NCBI RefSeq assembly: GCF_019091085.1
Contig: NZ_JAGXJY010000010.1
Coordinates: 124,001-188,000 of the forward strand
Length of the DNA: 64,000 bases
Origin: Mesorhizobium sp. GbtcB19
GTDB lineage: Bacteria; Pseudomonadota; Alphaproteobacteria; Rhizobiales; Rhizobiaceae
Reading direction: 5' to 3'
Shown here piece after piece: positions 18,733 to 26,270 of the stretch; the stretch's first letter is position 1; every line of letters begins with the position of its first letter. Position numbers and translations under genes: made by a program. Under the pieces are notes generated by a model. That model made no database searches and was not told the DNA's origin. It saw only the letters and a list, made by a program, of their open reading frames with translations.

Positions 18733-20148
18733 ATGGCGACCACGCAACTGGAACAGCCTGAAGGGGGCGGCCTCGGCGATCTCGTGATGCGAACGCTGAG
18801 AGCCATGCCGCGCGCCTGGAACCGGTTCTGGCGCCTGGTCGCGCTCTACATGCCGAAGCGACTCTACGCCCGCTCGCTGATCATCGTCATCGCCCCGATG
18901 ATCCTTTTGCAATCGGTCGTCGCCTTCGTCTTCATGGAGCGCCACTGGCAGACGGTCACCCAGCGCCTGTCGCAGGCGACCATCGCGGACATAGCGGCCG
19001 TCATCGACATGATGGAGACTTATCCGCACGACGCCGATTACGCCAACATCATCCGCATCGCCCAGGACCGCATGCAGCTGAAGGTGGACCTGCTGCCGCC
19101 CGATCCGCTGCCGCCGCCCGGTCCGAGACCGTTCTTCTCGATCCTCGACGAGGCCTTGTCGTCCGAGATCACCAAGCAGATCAACCGTCCGTTCTGGATC
19201 GACACGGTCGGCAACTCCAACGTCGTCGAGGTTCGCGTCCAGTTGGAAGGCAAGGTGCTGCGCGTCTTCGTGCGTCGCAGCCAGGCCTATGCCTCGAACA
19301 CCCACATCTTCCTGATCTGGATGGTCGGCACCTCGCTGGTGCTTCTGATGATCGCCATCCCCTTCCTGCGCAATCAGATAAGGCCGATCCTGACGCTTGC
19401 CGAGGCCGCCGAAAGCTTCGGCAAGGGCCGGCCGATGCCGCGCGATTTCCGCCCGCGCGGCGCCGAGGAAGTCCGTCGCGCCGGCTTCGCCTTCATCCAG
19501 ATGCGCGAGCGTATCGAACGCCAGATCGAGCAGCGCACCGCCATGCTGACCGGCGTCAGCCATGACCTCAGGACCATCCTCACCCGCTTCAAGCTGCAAC
19601 TGGCGCTGGCAGGCGGCAAGGCGGAGACCAAGGCCGCGCTCAACCAGGACATCGACGACATGCAGTCGATGCTGGAGGGCTATCTCTCCTTTGCCCGCGG
19701 CGAGGCCGCGGAGGACACCGGCCGCTTCGACCTCGAGACCTACTTCCAGAAGCTCGGCGAGGAAGCGCAACTGCGCAAGTGCAAGCTCACCACGACGCTG
19801 ACCGGCGATCCGACCGTGCATGTGCGGCCGCACGCCTTCGCCCGTTTGCTCTCGAACGTCATCGGCAACGCTTTCCGTTACGCCAAGACCGTCGAGGTCC
19901 ACGCCAATCACGGCCGCGGCTCGCTCACCGTCACCATCGACGATAACGGCCCGGGCATCGCCCCCGACAAGCGTGAAGAGGTGTTCAAGCCTTTCCTGCG
20001 GCTCGACGAGGCGCGCAACCTCGATGCCAGCGGCACCGGGCTTGGACTGTCGATCGCCCGTGACATCGCCCGCAGCCATGGCGGCGACATCAGCCTCGAG
20101 GACAGCCCGCTCGGCGGCTTGCGCGCGGTGATCAAAGTTCCTGCCTAA
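18733..20148 (+). CDS. membrane sensor histidine kinase, EnvZ-like
   Basis: A 471-residue inner-membrane kinase. Transmembrane segments lie at about 50-75 (SLIIVIAPMILLQSVVAF) and 193-213 (IFLIWMVGTSLVLLMIAI), enclosing a periplasmic sensor loop with a Pro-rich stretch (LPPDPLPPPGPRP). HAMP follows, then the phospho-acceptor His277 in GVSHDLRTILTRF; the usual Pro after RT is Ile here. The ATPase domain has N-box NVIGNAFRYA, G1 DNGPGIAP and G2 GTGLGLSIA. It is the last gene of the petPR-like operon and so the likely phosphodonor of the response regulator. Confidence 0.88.
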   Translation: MATTQLEQPEGGGLGDLVMRTLRAMPRAWNRFWRLVALYMPKRLYARSLIIVIAPMILLQSVVAFVFMERHWQTVTQRLSQATIADIAAVIDMMETYPHDADYANIIRIAQDRMQLKVDLLPPDPLPPPGPRPFFSILDEALSSEITKQINRPFWIDTVGNSNVVEVRVQLEGKVLRVFVRRSQAYASNTHIFLIWMVGTSLVLLMIAIPFLRNQIRPILTLAEAAESFGKGRPMPRDFRPRGAEEVRRAGFAFIQMRERIERQIEQRTAMLTGVSHDLRTILTRFKLQLALAGGKAETKAALNQDIDDMQSMLEGYLSFARGEAAEDTGRFDLETYFQKLGEEAQLRKCKLTTTLTGDPTVHVRPHAFARLLSNVIGNAFRYAKTVEVHANHGRGSLTVTIDDNGPGIAPDKREEVFKPFLRLDEARNLDASGTGLGLSIARDIARSHGGDISLEDSPLGGLRAVIKVPA

Positions 20149-20345
20149 GCTGCCGTAAAAGCAAGCTTCATCCGCCTGTCATGAAATCATGGTCAATCGC
20201 GCGCATGAAGCGCGTGACCCTTGTTGATTCGGCCCTGCCGCCCCGCTTCGATCCCGCCCCTGCCCGGGTGCGCTGGAGCGAGGCGCGAGCGGCTGCCTGG
20301 CTGCCGTTCCGGCACCGCGCCGGCGCGCCCAGGAACTATTGCAAA

Positions 20346-20381
20346 GGATCGCCATGCGTATCGGGATCGCCATGCGTATCC
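20346..20381 (+). repeat. tandem 18-base duplication at a start codon
   Basis: GGATCGCCATGCGTATC plus one more base (G, then C) occurs twice in a row (20346-20363 and 20364-20381). The unit carries both a GGA-type ribosome binding site and ATGCGTATC, so it provides two in-frame starts (20354, 20372) for the glycosyltransferase. Confidence 0.8.
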
Positions 20382-21436
20382 TGATGGTCACCGACGCCTG
20401 GCGGCCGCAGGTCAATGGCGTGGTGCACACGCTGGAACGGCTTACCGAAGCGCTGAAGTCCTTCGACGTTGACGTGGATTTCCTGACGCCCAACCTCTTC
20501 CGCACCTTGCCGATGCCGACCTATCCCGACATCCGTCTGGCGCTGACGACTCCAGGCCGTGTCGCGCGCCTGATCGAGACCTCGAAGGCCGACCACATCC
20601 ACATCGTCACCGAAGGCCCGCTGGGGTTCATGGCGCGCCGCTATTGCCGCAAGGCGGGCCGTCCCTTTACCACCAGCTACCATACGCGCTTTCCAGAATA
20701 TCTCAGCGCCCGGCTGCCCGTGCCGGAAAGCTGGGCCTATCGCTGGCTGCGCGCATTTCACAATTCCGGTCGGGGCACCCTGGTCGCGACCCAGTCGCTG
20801 GCGAACGACCTGGCAGCGCGCGGCTTCAACAAGCTGAAGCCCTGGACGCGCGGCGTCGACATCGATCATTTCAGGCCCGACAAACGCAAGGAAACGGAAT
20901 ATCCACGTCCCGTCTTCCTCAGCGTCGGCCGTGTCGCGATCGAGAAGAACCTGACCGCCTTCCTCGACCTCGACCTGCCCGGCAGCAAGATCGTCGTGGG
21001 CGAAGGTCCGGAACTGGCAAAGCTCAAGGCGCGCTATCCGAACGCGCATTTCCTTGGTCATCGCCCGAACGATGAGTTGTCTGAAATCTACGCCTCGGCC
21101 GATGTCTTCGTCTTCCCGAGCCGGACCGACACGTTCGGCAACGTCATCATCGAGGCGCTGGCCAGCGGCACGCCGGTCGCAGCCTATCCGGTGACCGGGC
21201 CGATCGACATCGTCGGCGACGGCGTCGGCGGCGCGGTTTCCAATGATCTGCGCGAGGCCGCGCTCAAGGCACTGGACATCGATCGCGCGGAAGCGCGCGA
21301 GCGCGCCATGCGCTACACATGGAAGGCCTGCGCCGAAATGTTCCTGGATGTGGTCGACGAAGCGATGGGCATGCCGCGCAAGCGCGCCGATCAGGATGTC
21401 GTGGCTTCCGGCCGGCCGAGGCTGGTCCTAGAATAG
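20372..21436 (+). CDS. GT4-type glycosyltransferase (MgtA-like)
   Basis: A 354-residue (360 from ATG 20354) GT-B glycosyltransferase. The N-terminal half opens RILMVTDAWRPQVNGVVHTL and has FTTSYHTRFPEY. The C-terminal nucleotide-sugar domain has PVFLSVGRVAIEKN, VVGEGP, and the donor-binding FVFPSRTDTFGNVIIEALAS with the E-x7-E pattern. It is close to the alpha-mannosyl/glucosyl transferases that act on diacylglycerol or sugar-lipids in rhizobia. The acceptor is not evident. Its 3' end overlaps the convergent csaA by 9 bases. Confidence 0.87.
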   Translation: MRILMVTDAWRPQVNGVVHTLERLTEALKSFDVDVDFLTPNLFRTLPMPTYPDIRLALTTPGRVARLIETSKADHIHIVTEGPLGFMARRYCRKAGRPFTTSYHTRFPEYLSARLPVPESWAYRWLRAFHNSGRGTLVATQSLANDLAARGFNKLKPWTRGVDIDHFRPDKRKETEYPRPVFLSVGRVAIEKNLTAFLDLDLPGSKIVVGEGPELAKLKARYPNAHFLGHRPNDELSEIYASADVFVFPSRTDTFGNVIIEALASGTPVAAYPVTGPIDIVGDGVGGAVSNDLREAALKALDIDRAEARERAMRYTWKACAEMFLDVVDEAMGMPRKRADQDVVASGRPRLVLE

Positions 21437-21787
21437 GCGCCCGCCATCCGGTACCTTGCGCTCGATAGCGCCGAGCACGACCGCGCCCTCTTCATCGGGA
21501 AAGCCGAGCGTCAGCACTTCCGACATGAACGGACCGATCTGGCGCGGCGGGAAATTGACCACCGCGAAGACCTGGCGGCCGATAAGCGCTTCCGGCGTGT
21601 AGTATTTGGTGATCTGTGCCGACGACTTCTTGACCCCGATCAACGGGCCGAAATCGATCTTCAGCTTGATCGCCGGCTTGCGCGCTTCCGGAAACGGCTC
21701 GGCCTCGACGACCGTGCCGGCACGGATGTCGACACGGTCGAAATCGGCAAAGCTGATCTCGGGCTTGCGCGCGCTGCTCGAACTCAT
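21428..21787 (-). CDS. csaA: tRNA-binding domain protein CsaA-like
   Basis: A 119-residue OB-fold protein of the EMAP-II/CsaA family, which in Bacillus is reported as an export-related chaperone and binds tRNA in structural work. Recognised by FDRVDIRAGTVVEAEPFPEA, the strand ALIGRQVFAVVNFPPRQIG and the end LGFPDEEGAVVLGAIE. ATG 21787 lies 12 bases after the upstream ybjN-like stop (21800), so the two form an operon. Its 3' end overlaps the convergent glycosyltransferase. Confidence 0.9.
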   Translation of the reverse strand: MSSSSARKPEISFADFDRVDIRAGTVVEAEPFPEARKPAIKLKIDFGPLIGVKKSSAQITKYYTPEALIGRQVFAVVNFPPRQIGPFMSEVLTLGFPDEEGAVVLGAIERKVPDGGRLF

Positions 21788-21799
21788 CGGTGGTTGTGC

Positions 21800-22300
21800 T
21801 CAGGCGTTTCCGTGCGTCTCAAAGAGCACGCTGGACAGCGCGTCCTTGGCCGAAGTGCCGGACCAGACGACGAACTGGAAAGCCTGGAAGTAGCATTCGC
21901 AGGCTTCGAGCGCCGAAGACAAAAGCACCTCGACCTGCTGGCTCGACGGCTCGACCCCGCCGGCAAGCAGCAGCGACTGCCTGAACATGATGGCGCCTTC
22001 CTGCTCCCACAGATCGAAATGCCCGAACAGCATCTGCTCGTTGATCAGCGACAACAGCCGCATCACTTCCAGCGTCCGCGTCTCCGGCACCTTGATGTCG
22101 AAGGCGCAGGCCAGATGCAGGGCCTCGAAATCCTCCATCCAGGAAAAGGAGACATGGTAGTCGGTCCAGCTGCCCGCCACCGAAATTGAAATCTCGTCGT
22201 CGCCGGCACGCTCGAAGGACCAGTCGTTGTTGTGGGCCACCTGCTCGATGACATCCACCGGGTGGATTTCGCGGGAGAATTCGAGTTCGAGAAGTTCCAT
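21800..22300 (-). CDS. YbjN domain-containing protein
   Basis: A 166-residue soluble acidic protein of the YbjN family (type III chaperone-like fold). It begins MELLELEFSREIHPVDVIEQ, has ISVAGSWTDYHVSFSWMED and LSLINEQMLFGHFDLWEQEG in the middle, and a helical C-terminus with clustered Cys (EACECYFQAF). In other bacteria YbjN has been tied to stress tolerance, but its biochemical role is unknown. It is the first gene of a pair with csaA. Confidence 0.83.
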   Translation of the reverse strand: MELLELEFSREIHPVDVIEQVAHNNDWSFERAGDDEISISVAGSWTDYHVSFSWMEDFEALHLACAFDIKVPETRTLEVMRLLSLINEQMLFGHFDLWEQEGAIMFRQSLLLAGGVEPSSQQVEVLLSSALEACECYFQAFQFVVWSGTSAKDALSSVLFETHGNA

Positions 22301-22616
22301 GGATGCTTCCTGTGTTCAGGGGAGCGCCACACGCTCCGCGGGGCACACACGACGAACAATCTTGTCTAGAACTCGGACGGCCAGGAACTTCTCAACGCAA
22401 AGACCCCAGACCGGACCCCACCGCCCGGCGCATGACCCTGCTTCGAATCATGCAACAAATTCAGTCTATTGATCGGGAGTCGCGTGAACAGCCCAATTTT
22501 TCGCACTGCGGCATCCGCATGTGGAAAGGTCGCTGTCACAAAGATTCATGCAATGCCGGTAAGCGATTCACGGCAAAGCGATTTTTCGGATCGCGCTATG
22601 TGGAAAAGTTTAACGA
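22301..22616. other. gene-free intergenic stretch
   Basis: No credible gene on either strand: the open frames here lack ribosome binding sites and GC-rich third positions. The right half is AT-richer (for example TTTAACGATTATTTTTTT next to the ubiK stop). It must contain the ybjN-like promoter; no regulatory motif or RNA gene was recognised. Confidence 0.5.
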
Positions 22617-22919
22617 TTATTTTTTTGCGCGGGGCTTGGCAGCACCCGCAGGTGCGGCCTGTCCGGTCAGTTCGGCGAGCCTGGCCTCGAGCGCCTCGAT
22701 GCGCGTCGCCAGTTGGACATTGTCTTCCCGCGCCTTGACCGCCATCTCGCGCACGGCCTCGAACTCTTCGCGCTGCACGATATCCATGGAATTCAGCATG
22801 CGCTCGGCCTGCGCCCGGAACGCCGTCTCCACTTCGCGCCGCACGCCCTGCGCGGCACCCGCGGCATCGGTCATCAGCTTGGCGAATTCGTCGAGAATGC
22901 GGTTCGGTCCGGTCGACAT
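22617..22919 (-). CDS. ubiK: UbiK family accessory factor (BMFP)
   Basis: A 100-residue coiled-coil protein of the UbiK/YqiC family, a membrane-associated accessory factor for ubiquinone biosynthesis. It begins MSTGPNRILDEFAKLMTDAAG. The C-terminal coiled coil runs through about residues 55-88 (AREDNVQLATRIEALEARLA), and the tail is Ala/Lys-rich (PAGAAKPRAKK). ATG 22919 is the family start; the frame continues upstream without coding character. Confidence 0.85.
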   Translation of the reverse strand: MSTGPNRILDEFAKLMTDAAGAAQGVRREVETAFRAQAERMLNSMDIVQREEFEAVREMAVKAREDNVQLATRIEALEARLAELTGQAAPAGAAKPRAKK

Positions 22920-23127
22920 GGCAAATCCTCGCTTGCTCGATTTGACGTAGTGGGGCGCGGCGCGGAATGCAAGAACGTTGAGGTTCGATGCCTCGTCTGC
23001 GTTGCTATGGCGCATGGCAGCGCCATGCCTGAACCAAACTATCACATCGCCCCGACCTGTACTTCAGGACGCCAAATCGCCTACTGTAGTGCGCATTGTT
23101 TCCGTACTCTTCAGTCAGGATCAACCG

Positions 23128-23367
23128 ATGGCAACGCCCCCGCGCCGACCGACAAACCCGATGGCCGCCGCGGAAGCCGCCTTCAAGCCGGTCAAAAAAC
23201 CAGCTGCCCCAATTCGCGAGGCCGCGGCGGCGCCAAACGTCAGAGAGCTTGTTTCGATAAGGATCGATCGAGCTGTGCTCGACCATTTCCAGGAAGATGG
23301 TCCCGGCTGGCAGGACAGGATCAACGACGCACTAAGGCAAATTGTCGCCGGCAAGCCTCGGGTTTGA
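23128..23367 (+). CDS. BrnA antitoxin-like protein without an adjacent toxin
   Basis: A 79-residue protein whose C-terminal part resembles the BrnA antitoxin: VSIRIDRAVLDHFQEDGPGW, then QDRINDALRQIVAG, a ribbon-helix-helix-type DNA-binding element. The N-terminal 40 residues are Pro/Ala/Lys-rich. BrnA normally follows its toxin BrnT; here no BrnT-like frame is visible upstream (22920-23127) or downstream, where lgt begins 107 bases on. It may be a solitary regulator derived from an antitoxin. Confidence 0.65.
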   Translation: MATPPRRPTNPMAAAEAAFKPVKKPAAPIREAAAAPNVRELVSIRIDRAVLDHFQEDGPGWQDRINDALRQIVAGKPRV

Positions 23368-23474
23368 AACCGCTTGCCGTGGCGGTCGGAACAACAAGCG
23401 CGCTTGCCTTGACCCCGCCAAAACCCTGCCGCATGGTCCGCGCGCAATCGTGACCGTCACCGGGGACCCCGTTT

Positions 23475-24329
23475 TTGAGCGAATATTTCCTGCTGCCGCT
23501 GGCCTCCCTGCCCTTCCCCAACATCGATCCGGTTATCGTCAACATCGGGCCGCTGGCGGTGCATTGGTACGGCGTCGGCTATATCGTCGGCATCCTGTTT
23601 GCCTGGTGGTACGCCAAGCGTCTCGTCACCACCCCTCGCCTGTGGCCGGATGGCCATCTGCCGATGAAGCCCGAGGATCTCGACGATTTCATCGTCTGGG
23701 CGGCGATCGGCGTGGTGCTCGGCGGGCGCACCGGCTATGTGCTGTTCTACGACCTGTCGCGCTACATCGCGCATCCGCTCGACATCTTCGCCGTCTGGCA
23801 GGGCGGCATGTCGTTCCACGGCGGGCTGCTCGGCGTCATCCTCGCCATGACGCTGTTTTCGCTCAAACGTGGCATCCACACCTGGACGCTGTTCGACGTG
23901 GTGTCGGCCGGTGTGCCGGTCGGGCTCGGCCTGGTGCGCGTGGCCAACTTTATCAATTCCGAGCTCTGGGGTCGGCCGTCGAACGTCCCCTGGGCGATTG
24001 AGTTCCCCAATGGCGGCCCGTTCACCCGTCACCCCAGCCAACTCTACGAAGCCCTGCTCGAAGGCCTCGTGCTGTTCCTGGTGCTGCGCTTCCTCACCCA
24101 TTCGCGGCTCAAACTGAAGACGCCGCGCTTTGTCGGCGGCGCTTTCATCTGCGGTTACGGCCTGTCACGCATTTTCGTCGAATTCTTCCGCGAGCCCGAC
24201 AAGCAACTCGGCTATCTGCTCGGCACCAACTGGCTGACCATGGGCATGATCCTGTCGACGCCGATGGTGCTGGCGGGCATCTGGGCCATCGTCACGGCAA
24301 AGCCGATGGCGCAGCCGCAGGCGGCATGA
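23475..24329 (+). CDS. lgt: prolipoprotein diacylglyceryl transferase
   Basis: A 284-residue inner-membrane enzyme that transfers diacylglycerol from phosphatidylglycerol to the lipobox Cys of prolipoproteins. About seven membrane segments are visible. Family motifs include AVHWYGVGYIVGI, FHGGLLGVI and the Lgt signature GLVRVANFINSELWGRPS. The likely start is TTG 23475; no in-frame ATG precedes the first conserved block. Its stop overlaps the next start (ATGA, 24326-24329), implying translational coupling. Several lipoproteins in this window are substrates in principle. Confidence 0.93.
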   Translation: MSEYFLLPLASLPFPNIDPVIVNIGPLAVHWYGVGYIVGILFAWWYAKRLVTTPRLWPDGHLPMKPEDLDDFIVWAAIGVVLGGRTGYVLFYDLSRYIAHPLDIFAVWQGGMSFHGGLLGVILAMTLFSLKRGIHTWTLFDVVSAGVPVGLGLVRVANFINSELWGRPSNVPWAIEFPNGGPFTRHPSQLYEALLEGLVLFLVLRFLTHSRLKLKTPRFVGGAFICGYGLSRIFVEFFREPDKQLGYLLGTNWLTMGMILSTPMVLAGIWAIVTAKPMAQPQAA

Positions 24330-25393
24330 CCCGGCTGAAAGAGCGCATTGTCGGCCTGATCGGCGCGACGGGGCCTATCCCGGTCAGCGAATATATGGCG
24401 CTCTGCCTGTTCGATCCTGACGCGGGCTATTACACGACGCGCGAGCCCTTCGGCGCTGACGGCGACTTCATCACCGCGCCCGAGGTCAGCCAGATGTTCG
24501 GCGAGCTCGTCGCCGTCTGGCTCTACCAGGCCTGGCAGACCGCCGGCCGGCCTCCGCCGGCGACCTTTGCCGAGATCGGACCGGGCCGCGGCACCTTGAT
24601 GAAGGATATGCTGCGCACCTGGTCGCGGCTCGACCCCGCGCTGGTCGCGGGTGCATCCTTTGCCATGATCGAGACCAGCCCGCGCCTGGCGGAAATCCAG
24701 CGACAGACGCTTGCCGGGCAGAACGCGGCGCTTGCCTGGCACCAGACCATCGACACGCTGCCGCCGCAGCCGCTCTTCATCGTCGGCAACGAATTGTTCG
24801 ACGCGGTGCCGATCCGGCAATTCGTCTATGCCGGCTCGGGCTGGCGCGAGCGCGTGGTCGGTCTCGACGGCGCCGGTGAATTGCACTTCTTCGCCGGCGC
24901 GGGATCCGTCGACACGACACTGCTGCCGGCGAATGCGGCCGATGCTCCGCAAGGCGCCATTGCCGAAGTTGCACCCGCCCGTTCTGCGCTGATGTCGGCT
25001 ATCGCCGCGCGTATCGCCGGCCACGGCGGCGCCGGCCTGTTCATCGACTACGGCCATTTGCAGCCGGGCATCGGCGACACCTTCCAGGCGCTGCGCCGGC
25101 ATCGGCGCGAAGATGTGCTGGCCAATCCGGGTGAAGCCGATCTCACCGCCCATGTCGATTTCGCCCCTCTTGCCGACATAGCGCGCGCTTGCGGTCTCGA
25201 CGTGCAATTGTCGACCCAGGGCGAGTTCCTGCTCGGCATGGGCCTGCTCGAGCGCGCCGGCACGCTCGGCGCCGATGCCGATGCCGGGACACGTAAAGCT
25301 ATTTCGGACGCGGTCGAACGCCTGGCCGGTCCCGACGCGATGGGTGAGCTGTTCAAGGTGATGAAGGTCCTGTCGGCGGTGAGAGCCACTTGA
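24326..25393 (+). CDS. SAM-dependent methyltransferase, MidA/NDUFAF7-like
   Basis: A 355-residue class I methyltransferase of the DUF185 family. The human homologue NDUFAF7 methylates an arginine of complex I subunit NDUFS2 during assembly. Motifs: ISEYMALCLFDP-like VSEYMALCLFDPDAGYY, GDFITAPEVSQMFGE, and the SAM-binding FAEIGPGRGTLMKDML. The last third has GLFIDYGH and a D-V-Q-L-S-T-Q-G-E-F-L segment typical of the family. It is coupled to lgt by a 4-base overlap. A role in complex I assembly is inferred from homology. Confidence 0.88.
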   Translation: MTRLKERIVGLIGATGPIPVSEYMALCLFDPDAGYYTTREPFGADGDFITAPEVSQMFGELVAVWLYQAWQTAGRPPPATFAEIGPGRGTLMKDMLRTWSRLDPALVAGASFAMIETSPRLAEIQRQTLAGQNAALAWHQTIDTLPPQPLFIVGNELFDAVPIRQFVYAGSGWRERVVGLDGAGELHFFAGAGSVDTTLLPANAADAPQGAIAEVAPARSALMSAIAARIAGHGGAGLFIDYGHLQPGIGDTFQALRRHRREDVLANPGEADLTAHVDFAPLADIARACGLDVQLSTQGEFLLGMGLLERAGTLGADADAGTRKAISDAVERLAGPDAMGELFKVMKVLSAVRAT

Positions 25394-25481
25394 GATTGGC
25401 GGGCAGTCGCGCCGCCTGGTCCTGCCAGTCGTCCGAACTTCGCCTTGACGAAACCGCCTTGCACGGACGACAAACCCAGCC

Positions 25482-26270
25482 ATGCTGAATCAGACCAGAC
25501 CCGATCCAGTTCGCTCGCCGCTGCTTGAAAAGGCACAAGGCATACGCCACGGCTATTTCACCCGCATCGGCGGCGTCTCCGACGGCATCTATCGCGGGCT
25601 CAACATCGGCACGGGCTCCAGCGACGATCAAACGCTGGTCGCCGAGAACCGGCGGCGCGTTGCCGCCTGGATGGGCGTGCCGGCGGATCATCTGTTGACC
25701 GCGCATCAGGTCCACTCGCCGGATGTCGTCGTCGCCCGGGAACCCTTCGCGGGGCCTCGTCCGAAGGCCGACGCCATCGTCACCGATCGTCCAGGCATCG
25801 CCATCGGCGCCTCGACCGCCGATTGCGGGCCGGTGCTTTTCGCCGACACCAAGGCGCGCATCATCGGCGCCGCCCATGCCGGCTGGAAGGGCGCCTTCAC
25901 CGGCGTGCTCGAAAACACCGTCGCCGCGATGGAAGGTCTCGGCGCGGCCCGCGAGCGCATCGTCGCTGTGCTCGGCCCCTCCATCGGCCCCGACAATTAC
26001 GAAGTCGGACCGGAATTCGTCGCCCGCTTCGCCGAAGCCGATGCCGGCAATCACCGCTATTTCAGACCGTCCAAGACGGCCGGCCACTCGATGTTCGACC
26101 TCAACCAATATACGGTCGACCGGTTGCGCAAGGCCGGCGTGAGCGCAGAGGGCCTTGGCCGCTGCACCTACGCGGAAGAAGATCTTTTCTATTCCTACCG
26201 GCGCACCACCCACCGCAAGGAAGCGGATTACGGGCGCCAGGTTTCGGCAATCGTTCTGGAGAAAGAATAA
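25482..26270 (+). CDS. pgeF: peptidoglycan editing factor PgeF (YfiH/multicopper polyphenol oxidase family)
   Basis: A 262-residue cytoplasmic protein of the YfiH/PgeF family, which in E. coli removes L-Ser-containing errors from peptidoglycan precursors and in older work was called a laccase. The metal-site residues are visible: the His of HQVHSP, the Cys of TADCGPVLF and the His of AAHAGWKGA, plus LGPSIGPDNYEVG. It ends in the shared TAATG of the next gene, so the two are translated as a pair. Confidence 0.9.
   Translation: MLNQTRPDPVRSPLLEKAQGIRHGYFTRIGGVSDGIYRGLNIGTGSSDDQTLVAENRRRVAAWMGVPADHLLTAHQVHSPDVVVAREPFAGPRPKADAIVTDRPGIAIGASTADCGPVLFADTKARIIGAAHAGWKGAFTGVLENTVAAMEGLGAARERIVAVLGPSIGPDNYEVGPEFVARFAEADAGNHRYFRPSKTAGHSMFDLNQYTVDRLRKAGVSAEGLGRCTYAEEDLFYSYRRTTHRKEADYGRQVSAIVLEKE

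Noticed and set aside
18682..20079. 465-codon frame antisense to the histidine kinase gene
   Set aside because: The sense strand carries all kinase motifs; the antisense translation is a low-complexity His/Asp/Arg-rich string.
22303..22950. 215-codon plus-strand frame covering the ybjN-ubiK gap
   Set aside because: The second half is antisense to ubiK and the first half has neither a ribosome binding site nor GC-rich third positions.
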